DNA from: Amycolatopsis sp. 195334CR
Lineage (GTDB): Bacteria > Actinomycetota > Actinomycetes > Mycobacteriales > Pseudonocardiaceae
Assembly (NCBI RefSeq): GCF_017309385.1
Contig: NZ_JAFJMJ010000001.1
Span: 3,100,001 to 3,164,000, forward strand
Reading direction: 5' to 3'
Length of the DNA: 64,000 nucleotides
The notes beneath the pieces are model-generated. The model saw only the letters and a list, made by a program, of their open reading frames with translations. It was not told where the DNA came from and did not search any database. A program made the translations under genes and the position numbers. Shown here piece after piece: positions 25,721 to 35,546 of the stretch. The stretch's first letter is position 1, and the number at the start of each line of letters is the position of its first letter.

Positions 25721-26884
25721 ATGGGTGCCGAGGTGGTCGTCGAGGGTCTGACGAAGTCCTTCGGAAGGCAGGCCATCTGGCGGGACGTGTCACTGACCCT
25801 GCCGCCAGGCGAGGTCTCCGTCCTGCTCGGCCCGTCGGGTACCGGCAAATCGGTGTTCCTGAAGTCGATGATCGGGCTGCTCAAGCCGGAACGCGGCAGC
25901 TGCACGATCAACGGCGTCGACATCGTCCGGTGCTCGGAGTCGAAGCTGTACGAGACCCGCAAGCTGTTCGGCGTGCTGTTCCAGGACGGCGCGCTCTTCG
26001 GCTCGATGAACCTCTACGACAACGTCGCTTTCCCGCTTCGCGAGCACACCAAGAAGTCGGAAACCGAGATCAAGCGGATCGTGCTGGAAAAGCTCGAGAT
26101 GACCGGTTTGGCCGGTGCGGAGAAAAAGCTCCCCGGCGAGATTTCCGGCGGTATGCGCAAACGCGCCGGGCTGGCCCGCGCACTGGTGCTGGACCCGGAG
26201 ATCATCCTGGTCGACGAGCCGGACTCCGGCCTCGACCCGGTGCGCACCACCTACATCAGCCAGTTGTTCATCGACGTGAACACGCAGATCGACGCCACCT
26301 TCCTGATCGTCACGCACAACATCAACCTGGCGCGCACGGTGCCGGACAACATCGGCATGCTCTTCCGCAAGGAACTGGTCATGTTCGGCCCGCGCGAGGT
26401 GCTGCTGACCAGTGAGGAACCGGTGGTCAAGCAGTTCCTGAACGGCCGGATGGACGGCCCGATCGGGATGAGCGAGGAAAAGGACTCCGCCACCATCGCC
26501 GCCGAGAAGGCGATGTTCGACGCCGGGCACCACGCCGGTGGCGTCGAGGACGTGCGCGGCGTGCCGCCCCAGATGCAGCCCACCCCCGGCCTGCCGGAGC
26601 GCATGGGCGCCCGCCGCCGCCAGGACCGCGTGATGCGCAACCTCCACACGCTGCCCGCGGCCGCGCAGGAGAAGGTCATCGAGTCGCTCTCCCCGGAGGA
26701 GCAGCAGCACTACGGCGTGCACCCCCACCGGCTGGTCGGCGCCAGACCGCAGCAACCCCCGCAGTACCAGGGGCAGCCGCCCAACCAGCACCGCGGTCAG
26801 CTGCCCGCGGACCAGGTGGCCAGCATGCCGCAGAGCGGCTGGTCCGAACCCCGATCGCGTGATCCCAGGCAGGGCGGTACATGA
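25721..26884 (+). CDS. mceG: Mce-system ATPase (MceG/Mkl type)
   Basis: A 387-residue ABC ATPase closely following mycobacterial MceG: Walker A LLGPSGTGKSVF, FQDGALFGSMNLYDN, signature EISGGMRKRAGLARAL, Walker B IILVDEPDSGLDP, H-loop IVTHNINLARTVPDN. Beyond the ATPase core it has the MceG-specific tail (GPIGMSEEKD, DAGHHAGGVED) and a Gln/Pro-rich end. It powers lipid import by the Mce complex. ATG 25721 follows GGAGG closely; ATG 25697 is an alternative. Its stop overlaps the start of the first permease gene by 4 bp. In M. tuberculosis this ATPase sits alone at this same place between rplL and rpoB. Confidence 0.95.
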   Translation: MGAEVVVEGLTKSFGRQAIWRDVSLTLPPGEVSVLLGPSGTGKSVFLKSMIGLLKPERGSCTINGVDIVRCSESKLYETRKLFGVLFQDGALFGSMNLYDNVAFPLREHTKKSETEIKRIVLEKLEMTGLAGAEKKLPGEISGGMRKRAGLARALVLDPEIILVDEPDSGLDPVRTTYISQLFIDVNTQIDATFLIVTHNINLARTVPDNIGMLFRKELVMFGPREVLLTSEEPVVKQFLNGRMDGPIGMSEEKDSATIAAEKAMFDAGHHAGGVEDVRGVPPQMQPTPGLPERMGARRRQDRVMRNLHTLPAAAQEKVIESLSPEEQQHYGVHPHRLVGARPQQPPQYQGQPPNQHRGQLPADQVASMPQSGWSEPRSRDPRQGGT

Positions 26885-27672
26885 GTTCGGCCACTTCCGC
26901 CAAGATCCCCGGGATCGGGATGCTCCGCGAGACCGGGAAGCTCTTCGCGCTCGGCCTCGACGTCATCCGCGGGATCTTCCAGCGCCCGTTCCAGGTACGC
27001 GAGTTCATCCAGCAGTCGTGGTTCATCGCCAGCGTCACGATCCTGCCGACGGCGCTGGTCGCCATCCCGTTCGGCGCGCTGGTCGCGCTGCAGCTCGGCT
27101 CGCTGATCACCCAGCTCGGCGCGCAGTCGTTCATCGGCGCGGCCAGCGTGCTGGCGATCATCCAGCAGGCCGCGCCGATCGTCACCGCGCTGCTGGTGGC
27201 CGGCGCCGGTGGTTCGGCGATCTGCGCGGACATCGGCGCTCGCACCATCCGCGAGGAGATCGACGCGATGGAGGTGCTGGGCGTCTCCGCGGTGCAGCGG
27301 CTGATCGTGCCGCGCGTGCTCGCCTCGATGCTGGTCGCGGTCCTGCTCAACGGCGTGGTCAGCGTGATCGGCGTGCTCGGCGGGTACTTCTTCAACGTGG
27401 TGCTGCAGGGCGGTACCCCGGGTGCTTACCTGGCCAGCTTCTCCGCCCTTGCCCAGCTGCCCGACCTGTGGATCAGCGAGCTGAAGGCGCTGATCTTCGG
27501 CTTCATCGCCGGCGTGGTGGCCGCCTACCGCGGGCTGAACCCGCCGCCGGGGCCGAAGGGCGTCGGCGACGCGGTGAACCAGGCCGTGGTGATCACCTTC
27601 CTGCTGCTGTTCTTCGTCAACTTCATCCTCACCCTGCTCTACCTGCAGGTCGTTCCGGCGAAGGGGAGCTGA
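26881..27672 (+). CDS. yrbEA: Mce permease YrbE-A (MlaE family)
   Basis: A 263-residue MlaE/YrbE permease with five or six membrane helices and the family signature LVAGAGGSAICADIGARTIREEIDAMEVLGV around residues 105-135. With YrbE-B it forms the membrane channel of the lipid importer. The ATG overlaps the ATPase stop (ATGA). Confidence 0.94.
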   Translation: MSSATSAKIPGIGMLRETGKLFALGLDVIRGIFQRPFQVREFIQQSWFIASVTILPTALVAIPFGALVALQLGSLITQLGAQSFIGAASVLAIIQQAAPIVTALLVAGAGGSAICADIGARTIREEIDAMEVLGVSAVQRLIVPRVLASMLVAVLLNGVVSVIGVLGGYFFNVVLQGGTPGAYLASFSALAQLPDLWISELKALIFGFIAGVVAAYRGLNPPPGPKGVGDAVNQAVVITFLLLFFVNFILTLLYLQVVPAKGS

Positions 27673-27673
27673 C

Positions 27674-28522
27674 ATGGCCTTTCGCCACACCATCGGCCAG
27701 GGCGCGCGCCGCGCGGTGAACGCCCCGCTCGGCCTGCTCGACCAGCTCGGGGACCAGCTGTCGTTCTACCTTCGCGCGCTGGCGTGGATCCCGCAGTCGC
27801 TGCGCAAGTACATGAAGGAGACGATGCGGCTGCTCGCCGAGGTGAGCTTCGGCTCCGGCGCGCTGGCCGTGATCGGCGGCACGGTCGGCGTGATGGTCGG
27901 CCTGACCGTGTTCACCGGTGTGGTGGTCGGCCTCCAGGGCTTCGCCGCGCTGGACCAGATCGGCACCGCGGCCTTCGCCGGGTTCGCCTCGGCCTACATC
28001 AACACCCGCGAGATCGCGCCGCTGGTCGCCGGGCTCGCGCTCTCGGCCACCGTCGGCGCCGGTTTCACCGCGCAGCTCGGCGCGATGCGCATCTCCGAGG
28101 AGATCGACGCGCTGGAAGTGATGGGCGTGCCGAGCCTGCCCTACCTGGTGACCACCCGGATCATCGCCGGCTTCATCGCGGTCATCCCGCTGTACATCAT
28201 CGGCCTGCTGATGTCGTACCTCGGCTCGCGAATAGTCACGGTGTACTTCTACGGCCAGTCGGCGGGCACCTACGACCACTACTTCAACCTGTTCCTACCA
28301 CCCGAAGACGTGTTCATCTCGTTCGTCAAGGTGCTCATCTTCGCGGTGATCATCATCCTGTCGCACTGCTACTACGGCTACCGCGCCAGCGGCGGCCCGG
28401 CCGGCGTCGGCGTGGCGGTCGGCCGCGCGGTGCGGACCACGATCGTCACCGTGGCGATCGTGAACTTCTTCATCGGGTTCGCCATCTGGGGGACCACGAC
28501 CACGGTGAGGATCGCGGGATGA
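27674..28522 (+). CDS. yrbEB: Mce permease YrbE-B (MlaE family)
   Basis: A 282-residue second permease. Same fold and signature (LSATVGAGFTAQLGAMRISEEIDALEVMGV). It starts one base after the YrbE-A stop and overlaps mceA by 4 bp. It pairs with YrbE-A in the membrane. Confidence 0.94.
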   Translation: MAFRHTIGQGARRAVNAPLGLLDQLGDQLSFYLRALAWIPQSLRKYMKETMRLLAEVSFGSGALAVIGGTVGVMVGLTVFTGVVVGLQGFAALDQIGTAAFAGFASAYINTREIAPLVAGLALSATVGAGFTAQLGAMRISEEIDALEVMGVPSLPYLVTTRIIAGFIAVIPLYIIGLLMSYLGSRIVTVYFYGQSAGTYDHYFNLFLPPEDVFISFVKVLIFAVIIILSHCYYGYRASGGPAGVGVAVGRAVRTTIVTVAIVNFFIGFAIWGTTTTVRIAG

Positions 28523-29850
28523 GCACGATTCGCAAGCGGCTGCTGGGGCTCGCCTTCATCGTGGTGATGATCGGCGGGGTCACCCTCAGCATCGCCATGT
28601 ACAACAAGGCGTTCAGCTCCTTCGTGCACGTCAAGCTGCAGGCCGACAAGGTGGGCAACCAGCTGGCCAAGCAGTCCGACGTCAAGGTGCGCGGGCTGAT
28701 CGTCGGGGTGGTCTCCGACATCGCCCCCACGGCGAACGGGTCCGAGCTGACCCTGGAGCTGCTGCCGGAGTCGGCGCAGCTGATCCCGGCCGACGTCTCC
28801 GCGAGGTTCCTGCCGAAGACCCTGTTCGGCGAGCGGTTCGTCTCGCTGGAGATCCCGGAGAACCCGACCGCCACCAAGATCGCCGACGGGGACGTGATCC
28901 CGCAGGACCGCAGTTCCAGCGCGGTCGAGCTGTCGCAGGCCTTCGAGCACCTGCTGCCGGTGCTGCAGGCGGTCCAGCCGCAGAAGCTGTCGACCACGCT
29001 CACCGCGATCTCCAGCGCGCTGCAGGGCCGCGGTGAACCGCTCGGCGAGACGCTGAGCGAACTCGGCCAGTACGTCGGCGACCTGAACCCGCACCTGCCC
29101 GACCTCCAGCGCAACCTCCAGGAACTGGCGAAGTTCTCCGACAACTTCGCCGACAGCGCCCCGGAACTGGTGCAGGCGCTGGACAACCTGACCACCACCA
29201 CCGGCACGATCGCCGAGCAGAAGCCGAACCTCGAGGCGCTGTACGCGAACGTGACCAACGCGTCGGTGGACCTCGGTTCGTTCCTCGCGGCGAACAAGTC
29301 GAACCTGATCGCGCTCGGCGAGACCGCCCGTCCGACCGCGGAGCTACTGGCCAAGTACGCGCCCGAGTACCCGTGCGTGATCGGGCAGATGGCCGACACC
29401 GTGCCGAAGGTGGACAAGGCGCTGGGCAAGGGCACCAGCCAGCCGGGCCTGCACGCCACCATCGAGATCACGGTGAACCGCGGGCCGTACAAGCCGGGCC
29501 AGGACGAGCCGGAGTTCAACGACAAGCGCGGTCCGCGGTGCTACGACATGAAGCAGTTCCCGATCCCGTTCCCGCAGCACCCGCCGGACGGCCCGATCGA
29601 CGACGGCAGCGTGCACCCGCCGCCGGCCCGGTCGCAGAACGACGGGCTGCTGCCGCCGAGCAACGCGGCGAACGCGGTCGGCGTCGGCGGTGGCGCGTCC
29701 GGCGGTGACCTGGCGTACAGCCCGGCGGAGCAGCGCTTCCTGAACGAGCTGGTGGGCATGCAGACCGGCGTGGACGCCGCGCAGGTGCCGGATTGGAGCG
29801 GATTGCTGGTGGGACCGCTGTACCGCGGGGCGGAGGTGACCTTCAAGTGA
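28519..29850 (+). CDS. mceA: Mce-family protein, MceA position
   Basis: A 443-residue protein: one N-terminal membrane helix (about 8-28), an MlaD/MCE domain (about 35-115, DVKVRGLIVGVVSDI), a long helical region (about 120-330) and a low-complexity C-terminus rich in Pro, Gly and Asn. Mce proteins assemble into a tube that carries lipids from the envelope to the permease. The first Mce gene after the permeases; it overlaps both neighbours by 4 bp. Confidence 0.93.
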   Translation: MSTIRKRLLGLAFIVVMIGGVTLSIAMYNKAFSSFVHVKLQADKVGNQLAKQSDVKVRGLIVGVVSDIAPTANGSELTLELLPESAQLIPADVSARFLPKTLFGERFVSLEIPENPTATKIADGDVIPQDRSSSAVELSQAFEHLLPVLQAVQPQKLSTTLTAISSALQGRGEPLGETLSELGQYVGDLNPHLPDLQRNLQELAKFSDNFADSAPELVQALDNLTTTTGTIAEQKPNLEALYANVTNASVDLGSFLAANKSNLIALGETARPTAELLAKYAPEYPCVIGQMADTVPKVDKALGKGTSQPGLHATIEITVNRGPYKPGQDEPEFNDKRGPRCYDMKQFPIPFPQHPPDGPIDDGSVHPPPARSQNDGLLPPSNAANAVGVGGGASGGDLAYSPAEQRFLNELVGMQTGVDAAQVPDWSGLLVGPLYRGAEVTFK

Positions 29851-30875
29851 AGGTGACCGGATCACTGGTCAAACTGATCGTCTTCATCGTGATCACCGTG
29901 CTGTTCACCGCCGTGCTCGGCATCAGCATCGCCAACCTGAACCTGACCAGCACGGCGAAGTACACCGCGCGGTTCACCGACGCCACGCTGCTGCTGCCCA
30001 ACGACGACGTGCGCATCGCCGGGGTCCGCGTCGGCCAGGTGTCCGACGTGCGGATCGTGGACCGGCGCCAGGCCGAGGTCGAGTTCGAGGTGGACGCCGG
30101 GCGCAGGCTGCCCGCCGGGGTGACCGCGACGATCAAGTTCCGGAACCTGGTCGGCCAGCGCTACATCTCGCTCGCCCAGGGCACCGGCACCCCCGGCGAC
30201 CTGCTGCCCGAGGGCGGCAACATCCCGCTGGAGCGCACCAAGCCGGCCCTGGACCTGACCGAGCTGTTCAACGGGTTCAAGCCGTTGTTCCGCGCGCTGA
30301 ACCCGGAGGACGTGAACAAGCTGTCCTACCAGGTCATCCAGGTTCTGCAGGGAGAAGGCGGCACGGTGGAGAGCCTGCTCGCCCACACCGCGTCGCTGAC
30401 CAGCACGATCGCCGAGAAGGACCAGGTGATCGGCGAGGTGATCACCAATCTCAACGGCGTGCTGGACACGATCAACCAGCGCACCCCGCAGCTGTCCGAC
30501 CTGATCGCCACGCTGCAGCGGCTGGTCTCCGGCCTGGCCGAGGACCGCAAGCCGATCGGGGACGCGATCGACTCGCTCGGCGGGCTCGCCGAGACCACCT
30601 CCGGGCTGCTCAGCGAGGCCCGTGAGCCGTTGAAGAACGACATCGCCGCGCTGGGCACGCTGACCGAGAACCTGAACGAGAACGAGCCGGTGGTGGAGCA
30701 CTTCATCCAGTTCCTGCCGTACAAGGTGTCCACGCTGAGCCGGACCGCCGACTACGGTTCGTGGTTCAACTTCTTCGCCTGCGAGGTCACCGGCAGCGTG
30801 GCGCTGCCGCCGTTGATCAGCCAGCCGATCAACGTGCCGATCGCGCCGGTCAACCGGGAGCGGTGTGGCGCATGA
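29847..30875 (+). CDS. mceB: Mce-family protein, MceB position
   Basis: A 342-residue Mce protein with GTG start overlapping the mceA stop (GTGA). N-terminal membrane helix (about 8-28), MCE domain with PNDDVRIAGVRVGQVSDV, a helical needle region and a short C-terminus with two Cys (FACEVTGS and RERCGA). Confidence 0.93.
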   Translation: MKVTGSLVKLIVFIVITVLFTAVLGISIANLNLTSTAKYTARFTDATLLLPNDDVRIAGVRVGQVSDVRIVDRRQAEVEFEVDAGRRLPAGVTATIKFRNLVGQRYISLAQGTGTPGDLLPEGGNIPLERTKPALDLTELFNGFKPLFRALNPEDVNKLSYQVIQVLQGEGGTVESLLAHTASLTSTIAEKDQVIGEVITNLNGVLDTINQRTPQLSDLIATLQRLVSGLAEDRKPIGDAIDSLGGLAETTSGLLSEAREPLKNDIAALGTLTENLNENEPVVEHFIQFLPYKVSTLSRTADYGSWFNFFACEVTGSVALPPLISQPINVPIAPVNRERCGA

Positions 30876-31858
30876 AGAGCTTCCAGCAACGCAACCCCAT
30901 TCCCATCGCGCTCGCCGGGATCGCGGTGATCGTGCTCGGCGTGCTCGCCGCGCTGAACTCCGAGGACCTGCCGGTGATCGGCGGCGGCACCAGCTACACC
31001 GCCGAGTTCGGCGAGGCGGCCGGGCTGGTGCCCGACGACGAGGTCCGGATCGCCGGGGTCAAGGTCGGCGCGGTGTCCGACATCGAGCTGGCCGGGGACA
31101 AGGTCCGCGTCTCGTTCAAGGTCAAGGACGCCTGGCTGGGTGACAAGACCAGCGCGGCGATCAAGCTGAAGACCCTGCTCGGGCAGAAGTACCTGGCGCT
31201 CGACCCGATCGGCGACGAGGTGCTCGACCCCGGCGTGGCCATCCCGCGCGAGCGGACCGCCTCGCCGTACGACGTGCTGGAGGCCTTCCGCGGGCTGTCC
31301 AGCACGGTCGACGAGATCGACACCACCCAGCTGGCGAAGAGCTTCGACGTGCTCTCGGAGACCTTCTCCGACACCCCGGACGACGTGAAGGGCGCGCTGT
31401 CGGGGCTGTCCGAGCTGTCCGACACCATCGCCAAGCGCGACGACCAGCTGGCCCAGCTGCTGTCCAACACCAAGCAGGTCAGCCAGACCCTGGTCGACCG
31501 CGACGCCGAAGTGACCAAGCTGATCCAGGACGGCAACAAGCTGCTTGACGAAGTGGGCAAGCGCAAGGAGGCGATCAGCAAGCTGCTGGAGGGCACCAAG
31601 ACGCTGTCCACCGAGCTGCGCGGCCTGATCGACGACAACGACGCGCAGCTGGACCCGGTGCTCACCCAGCTCGACCAGCTCACCTCGATGCTGCAGCGCA
31701 ACCAGGACTCGCTGGCCGCCGGCCTGCGCGAGTTCGCCCCGTTCATCCGGGTCTTCAACAACACCATCGGCAACGGGCGCTGGTTCGACAACTACATCTG
31801 CGGCCTGCTGCTGCCGTCCGTCGGCCCGATCAACGAAGACGGGTGCAACGCGAAATGA
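30872..31858 (+). CDS. mceC: Mce-family protein, MceC position
   Basis: A 328-residue Mce protein: membrane helix (about 10-27), MCE domain with PDDEVRIAGVKVGAVSDI, then a long coiled helix with heptad-like Leu and Asp (LSELSDTIAKRDDQLAQLL). It overlaps mceB and mceD by 4 bp each. Confidence 0.93.
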   Translation: MKSFQQRNPIPIALAGIAVIVLGVLAALNSEDLPVIGGGTSYTAEFGEAAGLVPDDEVRIAGVKVGAVSDIELAGDKVRVSFKVKDAWLGDKTSAAIKLKTLLGQKYLALDPIGDEVLDPGVAIPRERTASPYDVLEAFRGLSSTVDEIDTTQLAKSFDVLSETFSDTPDDVKGALSGLSELSDTIAKRDDQLAQLLSNTKQVSQTLVDRDAEVTKLIQDGNKLLDEVGKRKEAISKLLEGTKTLSTELRGLIDDNDAQLDPVLTQLDQLTSMLQRNQDSLAAGLREFAPFIRVFNNTIGNGRWFDNYICGLLLPSVGPINEDGCNAK

Positions 31859-33033
31859 CCGATACCCGCTTCGGAATGAACGTGGCCCGCTGGCTGAGCG
31901 TGGCCTGCGTGCTGGCGCTGCTGGTGGCCGGTGGCCTGTGGTGGACGCTGAAGGACCCGGGCCGCAAGCACCTGACCGCCTGGTTCCCCACCGCGGTCGG
32001 CCTGTACGAGGGCAACAGCGTGCGCATGCTCGGCGTGCAGATGGGCACCGTGGAGAAGGTCGAGCCGCTGGGCGACCGGGTCCGGGTGACCATGGAGTAC
32101 GACCGCGCGGTCGCCGTGCCCGCCGACGCGCAGGCGGTGATCGTGTCGCCGTCGCTGGTCAGCGACCGGTACGTGCAGCTGACCCCGGCGCACACCGGCG
32201 GGCCGGTGATCGAGGAGGGCGCGACCATCCCGATCGAGCGCACCGCGGTGCCGCTCGAGGTGGACGACCTCTACGCCAGCCTCAGCCGGGTCAGCCAGTC
32301 GCTGGGCCCGAACGGGGTGAACAAGGACGGCTCGCTGAACACCCTGCTGACCACGCTCGCCGACAACTTCGACGGCAACGGCCAGGCGCTGCACGACACC
32401 ATCACCCGCCTCGGCCAGGCCTCCGGCACGCTGGCCGGCAACAAGGACGACCTGTTCGCCACCGTCCGCAACCTGGGCGACTTCTCCACCACGCTGGCCA
32501 ACAGCGACGGCCAGATCCGCGAGTTCGAGCGCCAGCTCGCCGACGTCACCGGCTTCCTCGCCGACGAGCGCGGCAACCTGGCCGAGACGGTCCAGCAGCT
32601 GGGCCCGACGCTGGAGCAGGTGCAGGGCTTCGTGGAGAAGAACCGCGACAAGCTCAAGTCCAATGTGGACAAGCTGGCCAGCATCACCAGGACGCTGGTG
32701 GACCAGCGCGGCGCGCTGGCCGAGATCCTGGACGTGGCGCCGGTGGCGCTGGGCAACCTGGTCAACACCTACAACGCCTCCTCCGGCACGCTCGACGCGC
32801 GCGCGAACCTGAACGAGCTGACCCAGCCGCCGGTGCTGATGGTGTGCAACCTGCTCAAGCAGACCCCGGACCAGCTCGACGTGGTCGGGGACCTGTGCAA
32901 GGGCCTGCAGCCGGTGCTCGACGGCGCGCTGCCGCTGCCCTCGGTGGCGCAGGTGGTGGCCGCGGCCAAGAAGGGCGAGGCACCGCCGTTGCCGTTGCCG
33001 CTGGTCGACGTGATGTCGGGAGGGGCCCAGTGA
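31855..33033 (+). CDS. mceD: Mce-family protein, MceD position
   Basis: A 392-residue Mce protein: membrane helix (about 12-30), MCE domain with EGNSVRMLGVQMGTVEKVEP, a long helical region and a C-terminal proline-leucine segment. The starting ATG overlaps the mceC stop. Confidence 0.93.
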   Translation: MTDTRFGMNVARWLSVACVLALLVAGGLWWTLKDPGRKHLTAWFPTAVGLYEGNSVRMLGVQMGTVEKVEPLGDRVRVTMEYDRAVAVPADAQAVIVSPSLVSDRYVQLTPAHTGGPVIEEGATIPIERTAVPLEVDDLYASLSRVSQSLGPNGVNKDGSLNTLLTTLADNFDGNGQALHDTITRLGQASGTLAGNKDDLFATVRNLGDFSTTLANSDGQIREFERQLADVTGFLADERGNLAETVQQLGPTLEQVQGFVEKNRDKLKSNVDKLASITRTLVDQRGALAEILDVAPVALGNLVNTYNASSGTLDARANLNELTQPPVLMVCNLLKQTPDQLDVVGDLCKGLQPVLDGALPLPSVAQVVAAAKKGEAPPLPLPLVDVMSGGAQ

Positions 33034-34253
33034 AGCTGAAGCGGACGGCCTTCGCCGCGCTCGGTGCGGTCACCGCGGTGACCCTGTCCGGCTGCGGGTT
33101 CACCGGCATCTACGACATCCCGCTGCCCGGCGGCGCCGACCTCGGCGACCACCCGTACACGGTGAAGGTGCAGTTCCGGGACGTGCTCGACCTGATCCCG
33201 CAGGCCGGGGTGAAGCTCAACGAGGTGCCGGTCGGCCGGGTGGAGAGCATCGGGCTGGCACCGGACGGCTGGACCGCCGAGGTCAGCGTGCTGGTCAACG
33301 GCAACGTGGAACTGCCGTCGAACGCGCTGGCGAACCTGCGGCAGTCGAGTCTGCTCGGCGAGAAGTACGTCGAGCTGAGCCCGCCCGCCGAGGCGAAGGC
33401 GCAGGAACGGCTGGCCGACGGCATGCTCATCCCGGTCGAGCGGACCAACCGCAACGTCGAGGTGGAGGAGGTGCTCGGCGCGCTGTCCATGCTGCTCAAC
33501 GGCGGTGGCGTGGAGCAGCTCAACACCATCACCAAGGAGCTGAACGCGGCCACCGAGGGCCGCGCGCCGGACCTGAAGAACCTGCTCAACAACGCCAACG
33601 ACCTGGTCACCAGCCTGGACGAGCAGTCGTCCAACATCACCAGGGCGCTCGACGGGCTGAACCGGCTTTCGTCCACTTTGAACGGTCAGCGCGACCAGAT
33701 CGCCGGCGCGCTGGACAACCTCGGGCCGGGGCTGAAGGCGCTGGAGGACCAGCGCGGGCAGCTGGTCACCATGCTGCAGGCGCTCAACGACCTGTCCGGC
33801 GTCGCCACCGACACGGTGAACAAGAGCCAGGAGGACCTGGTCGCCAACCTCAAGGCGCTGCAGCCGACGCTGCAGAAGCTCGGTGAGGCGGGCAACGACC
33901 TGCCGAAGGCGCTGGAGCTGCTGCTGACCTTCCCGTTCAGCGACGCGGCCGTCGACGGCGTGAAGGGCGACTACTTCAACCTGTACGCCAAGATCGACCT
34001 GAACCTCAACGAGGTGCTGGCGAACCTGGGCCGCAGCAGGCAGAACCCGCTGCAGGACATCCTGCCCGAGGGCCTCGGCCTGACCGGCGGGCAGAACGGG
34101 GTCGACCCGAACGCGCCCCCGCTGCTGCCGCTGCCGACCTCCACCCCGCTCGGCACCGGCGCGCCCGCCGCGCCGACCGGCGGGCAGGCCCCGGCCCCGC
34201 AGCAGACCGGCGTCGGCGGCATCTTCGACGTGCTCTCGGGAGGTGCCGGCTGA
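33030..34253 (+). CDS. mceE: Mce-family lipoprotein, MceE (LprK) position
   Basis: A 407-residue Mce protein with a lipobox (VTLSGC, Cys about 22) in place of a membrane helix, as for the fifth Mce protein in other actinobacteria. MCE domain (LNEVPVGRVESIGLAPDG), helical needle, and a Pro/Gly-rich C-terminus. GTG start overlaps mceD. Confidence 0.94.
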   Translation: MKLKRTAFAALGAVTAVTLSGCGFTGIYDIPLPGGADLGDHPYTVKVQFRDVLDLIPQAGVKLNEVPVGRVESIGLAPDGWTAEVSVLVNGNVELPSNALANLRQSSLLGEKYVELSPPAEAKAQERLADGMLIPVERTNRNVEVEEVLGALSMLLNGGGVEQLNTITKELNAATEGRAPDLKNLLNNANDLVTSLDEQSSNITRALDGLNRLSSTLNGQRDQIAGALDNLGPGLKALEDQRGQLVTMLQALNDLSGVATDTVNKSQEDLVANLKALQPTLQKLGEAGNDLPKALELLLTFPFSDAAVDGVKGDYFNLYAKIDLNLNEVLANLGRSRQNPLQDILPEGLGLTGGQNGVDPNAPPLLPLPTSTPLGTGAPAAPTGGQAPAPQQTGVGGIFDVLSGGAG

Positions 34254-35521
34254 TGTTGGTGCGCAAGACGAAGCTGCAGCTGGTGGCCTTCTTCGTGATC
34301 GCCGTGCTGTCCATCGTGTACGCGTTGTTCCGGTTCACCGACGTGGGCCGGGTGTTCGGCCAGGGCGGCTACACCGTGCACCTGGAGCTCAGCTCCAGCG
34401 GCGGCATCTTCACCAACGCCGAGGTCACCTACCGCGGTTACAACGTGGGCCGGGTCGGCGAGCTGTCGCTGACCGAGCGCGGGTTGCAGGCGGAGCTGAA
34501 CATCGAACCGGACATGCCGCAGATCCCGTCGGACCTGCAGGCGATGGTGGTCAACCGGTCCGCGGTCGGGGAGCAGTTCGTCGACCTCCGGCCGAAGAAC
34601 GAGAACGGGCCGTTCCTGGCGCAGGACTCGGTGATCCCGGCCGAGCGCGCGGTCACCCCGGTGCCCACCGACCAGGTGCTCGGCGATCTGGACAGCCTGG
34701 CCTCCTCGGTGCCCACCGACGCGCTGCGCACCGTGGTCGACGAGTCGTACGACGCCTTCCAGGGCACCGGGGACGACCTCCAGGTGCTGATGGACACCGC
34801 CCGCGACTTCACCAGGGCCGCGCAGGACAACCTGCCGGAGACGGTCAACCTGCTGGAGCAGGGCGGCAAGGTGCTGGAGACGCAGAACGACCTGGCCGGG
34901 TCGTTCGCCTCGTTCAGCGGGGACCTGAACAAGCTGTCGGAGACGCTGAAGAACTCCGACGGCGACCTCCGGAAGGTGATCGGGGTGACCCCGCAGGTGG
35001 CGACCCAGATCAGCGAGGTGGTGCAGGAGACCGGGCCGGGGCTCGGCGCCGTGGTGGCGAACCTGCTCACCACGTCGAACCTGCTGGTCACCCGGCTGGA
35101 CGGGCTGGAGCAGGGGCTGGTCACCTACCCGCTGCTGTCGGTGGGCGCGCAGACGGTGGCGCCGAACGACGGCACCGCGCACCTCGGGCTGGCGCTGAAC
35201 CTGTTCGACCCGCCGTCGTGCACCAAGGGCTACCGGGACGTGGACGAGTTCCGCACCGGGAACCGGCCCGAGGACCTCACCCCGCGCCCGGCGAAGGGCG
35301 ATGCGTACTGTGCGGAACCCAAGGGCAGCCCGATCAACGTCCGCGGTTCGCAGAACGCGCCGTACAACGGGGTGCCGGTGGTGCCGTCCGACGAGGAGCT
35401 GAAGGCCAACGCCAACCGCTCGCAGGAGGAGCTGGCCGCGCTGCGCGGGGTGCCCGGGATCGCCGGCAGCCCGGGGCTGAGCCTGACCAGCCTGCCCTCG
35501 CTGTTCGGCCTGCCCGGCTGA
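34253..35521 (+). CDS. mceF: Mce-family protein, MceF position
   Basis: A 422-residue Mce protein: membrane helix (about 8-25), MCE domain with TNAEVTYRGYNVGRVGELSL, long helical region and a C-terminal domain with several Cys. Its ATG shares one base with the mceE stop. It completes a full A-F set, so the operon can build a heterohexameric tube. Confidence 0.94.
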   Translation: MLVRKTKLQLVAFFVIAVLSIVYALFRFTDVGRVFGQGGYTVHLELSSSGGIFTNAEVTYRGYNVGRVGELSLTERGLQAELNIEPDMPQIPSDLQAMVVNRSAVGEQFVDLRPKNENGPFLAQDSVIPAERAVTPVPTDQVLGDLDSLASSVPTDALRTVVDESYDAFQGTGDDLQVLMDTARDFTRAAQDNLPETVNLLEQGGKVLETQNDLAGSFASFSGDLNKLSETLKNSDGDLRKVIGVTPQVATQISEVVQETGPGLGAVVANLLTTSNLLVTRLDGLEQGLVTYPLLSVGAQTVAPNDGTAHLGLALNLFDPPSCTKGYRDVDEFRTGNRPEDLTPRPAKGDAYCAEPKGSPINVRGSQNAPYNGVPVVPSDEELKANANRSQEELAALRGVPGIAGSPGLSLTSLPSLFGLPG

Positions 35522-35546
35522 GCAACCGCATTTCGTCTGGAGAGTT

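Noticed and set aside
32663..32671. Extra DnaA-box match inside mceD
   Set aside because: A single site made of ordinary Asn-Val-Asp-Lys codons; likely chance.
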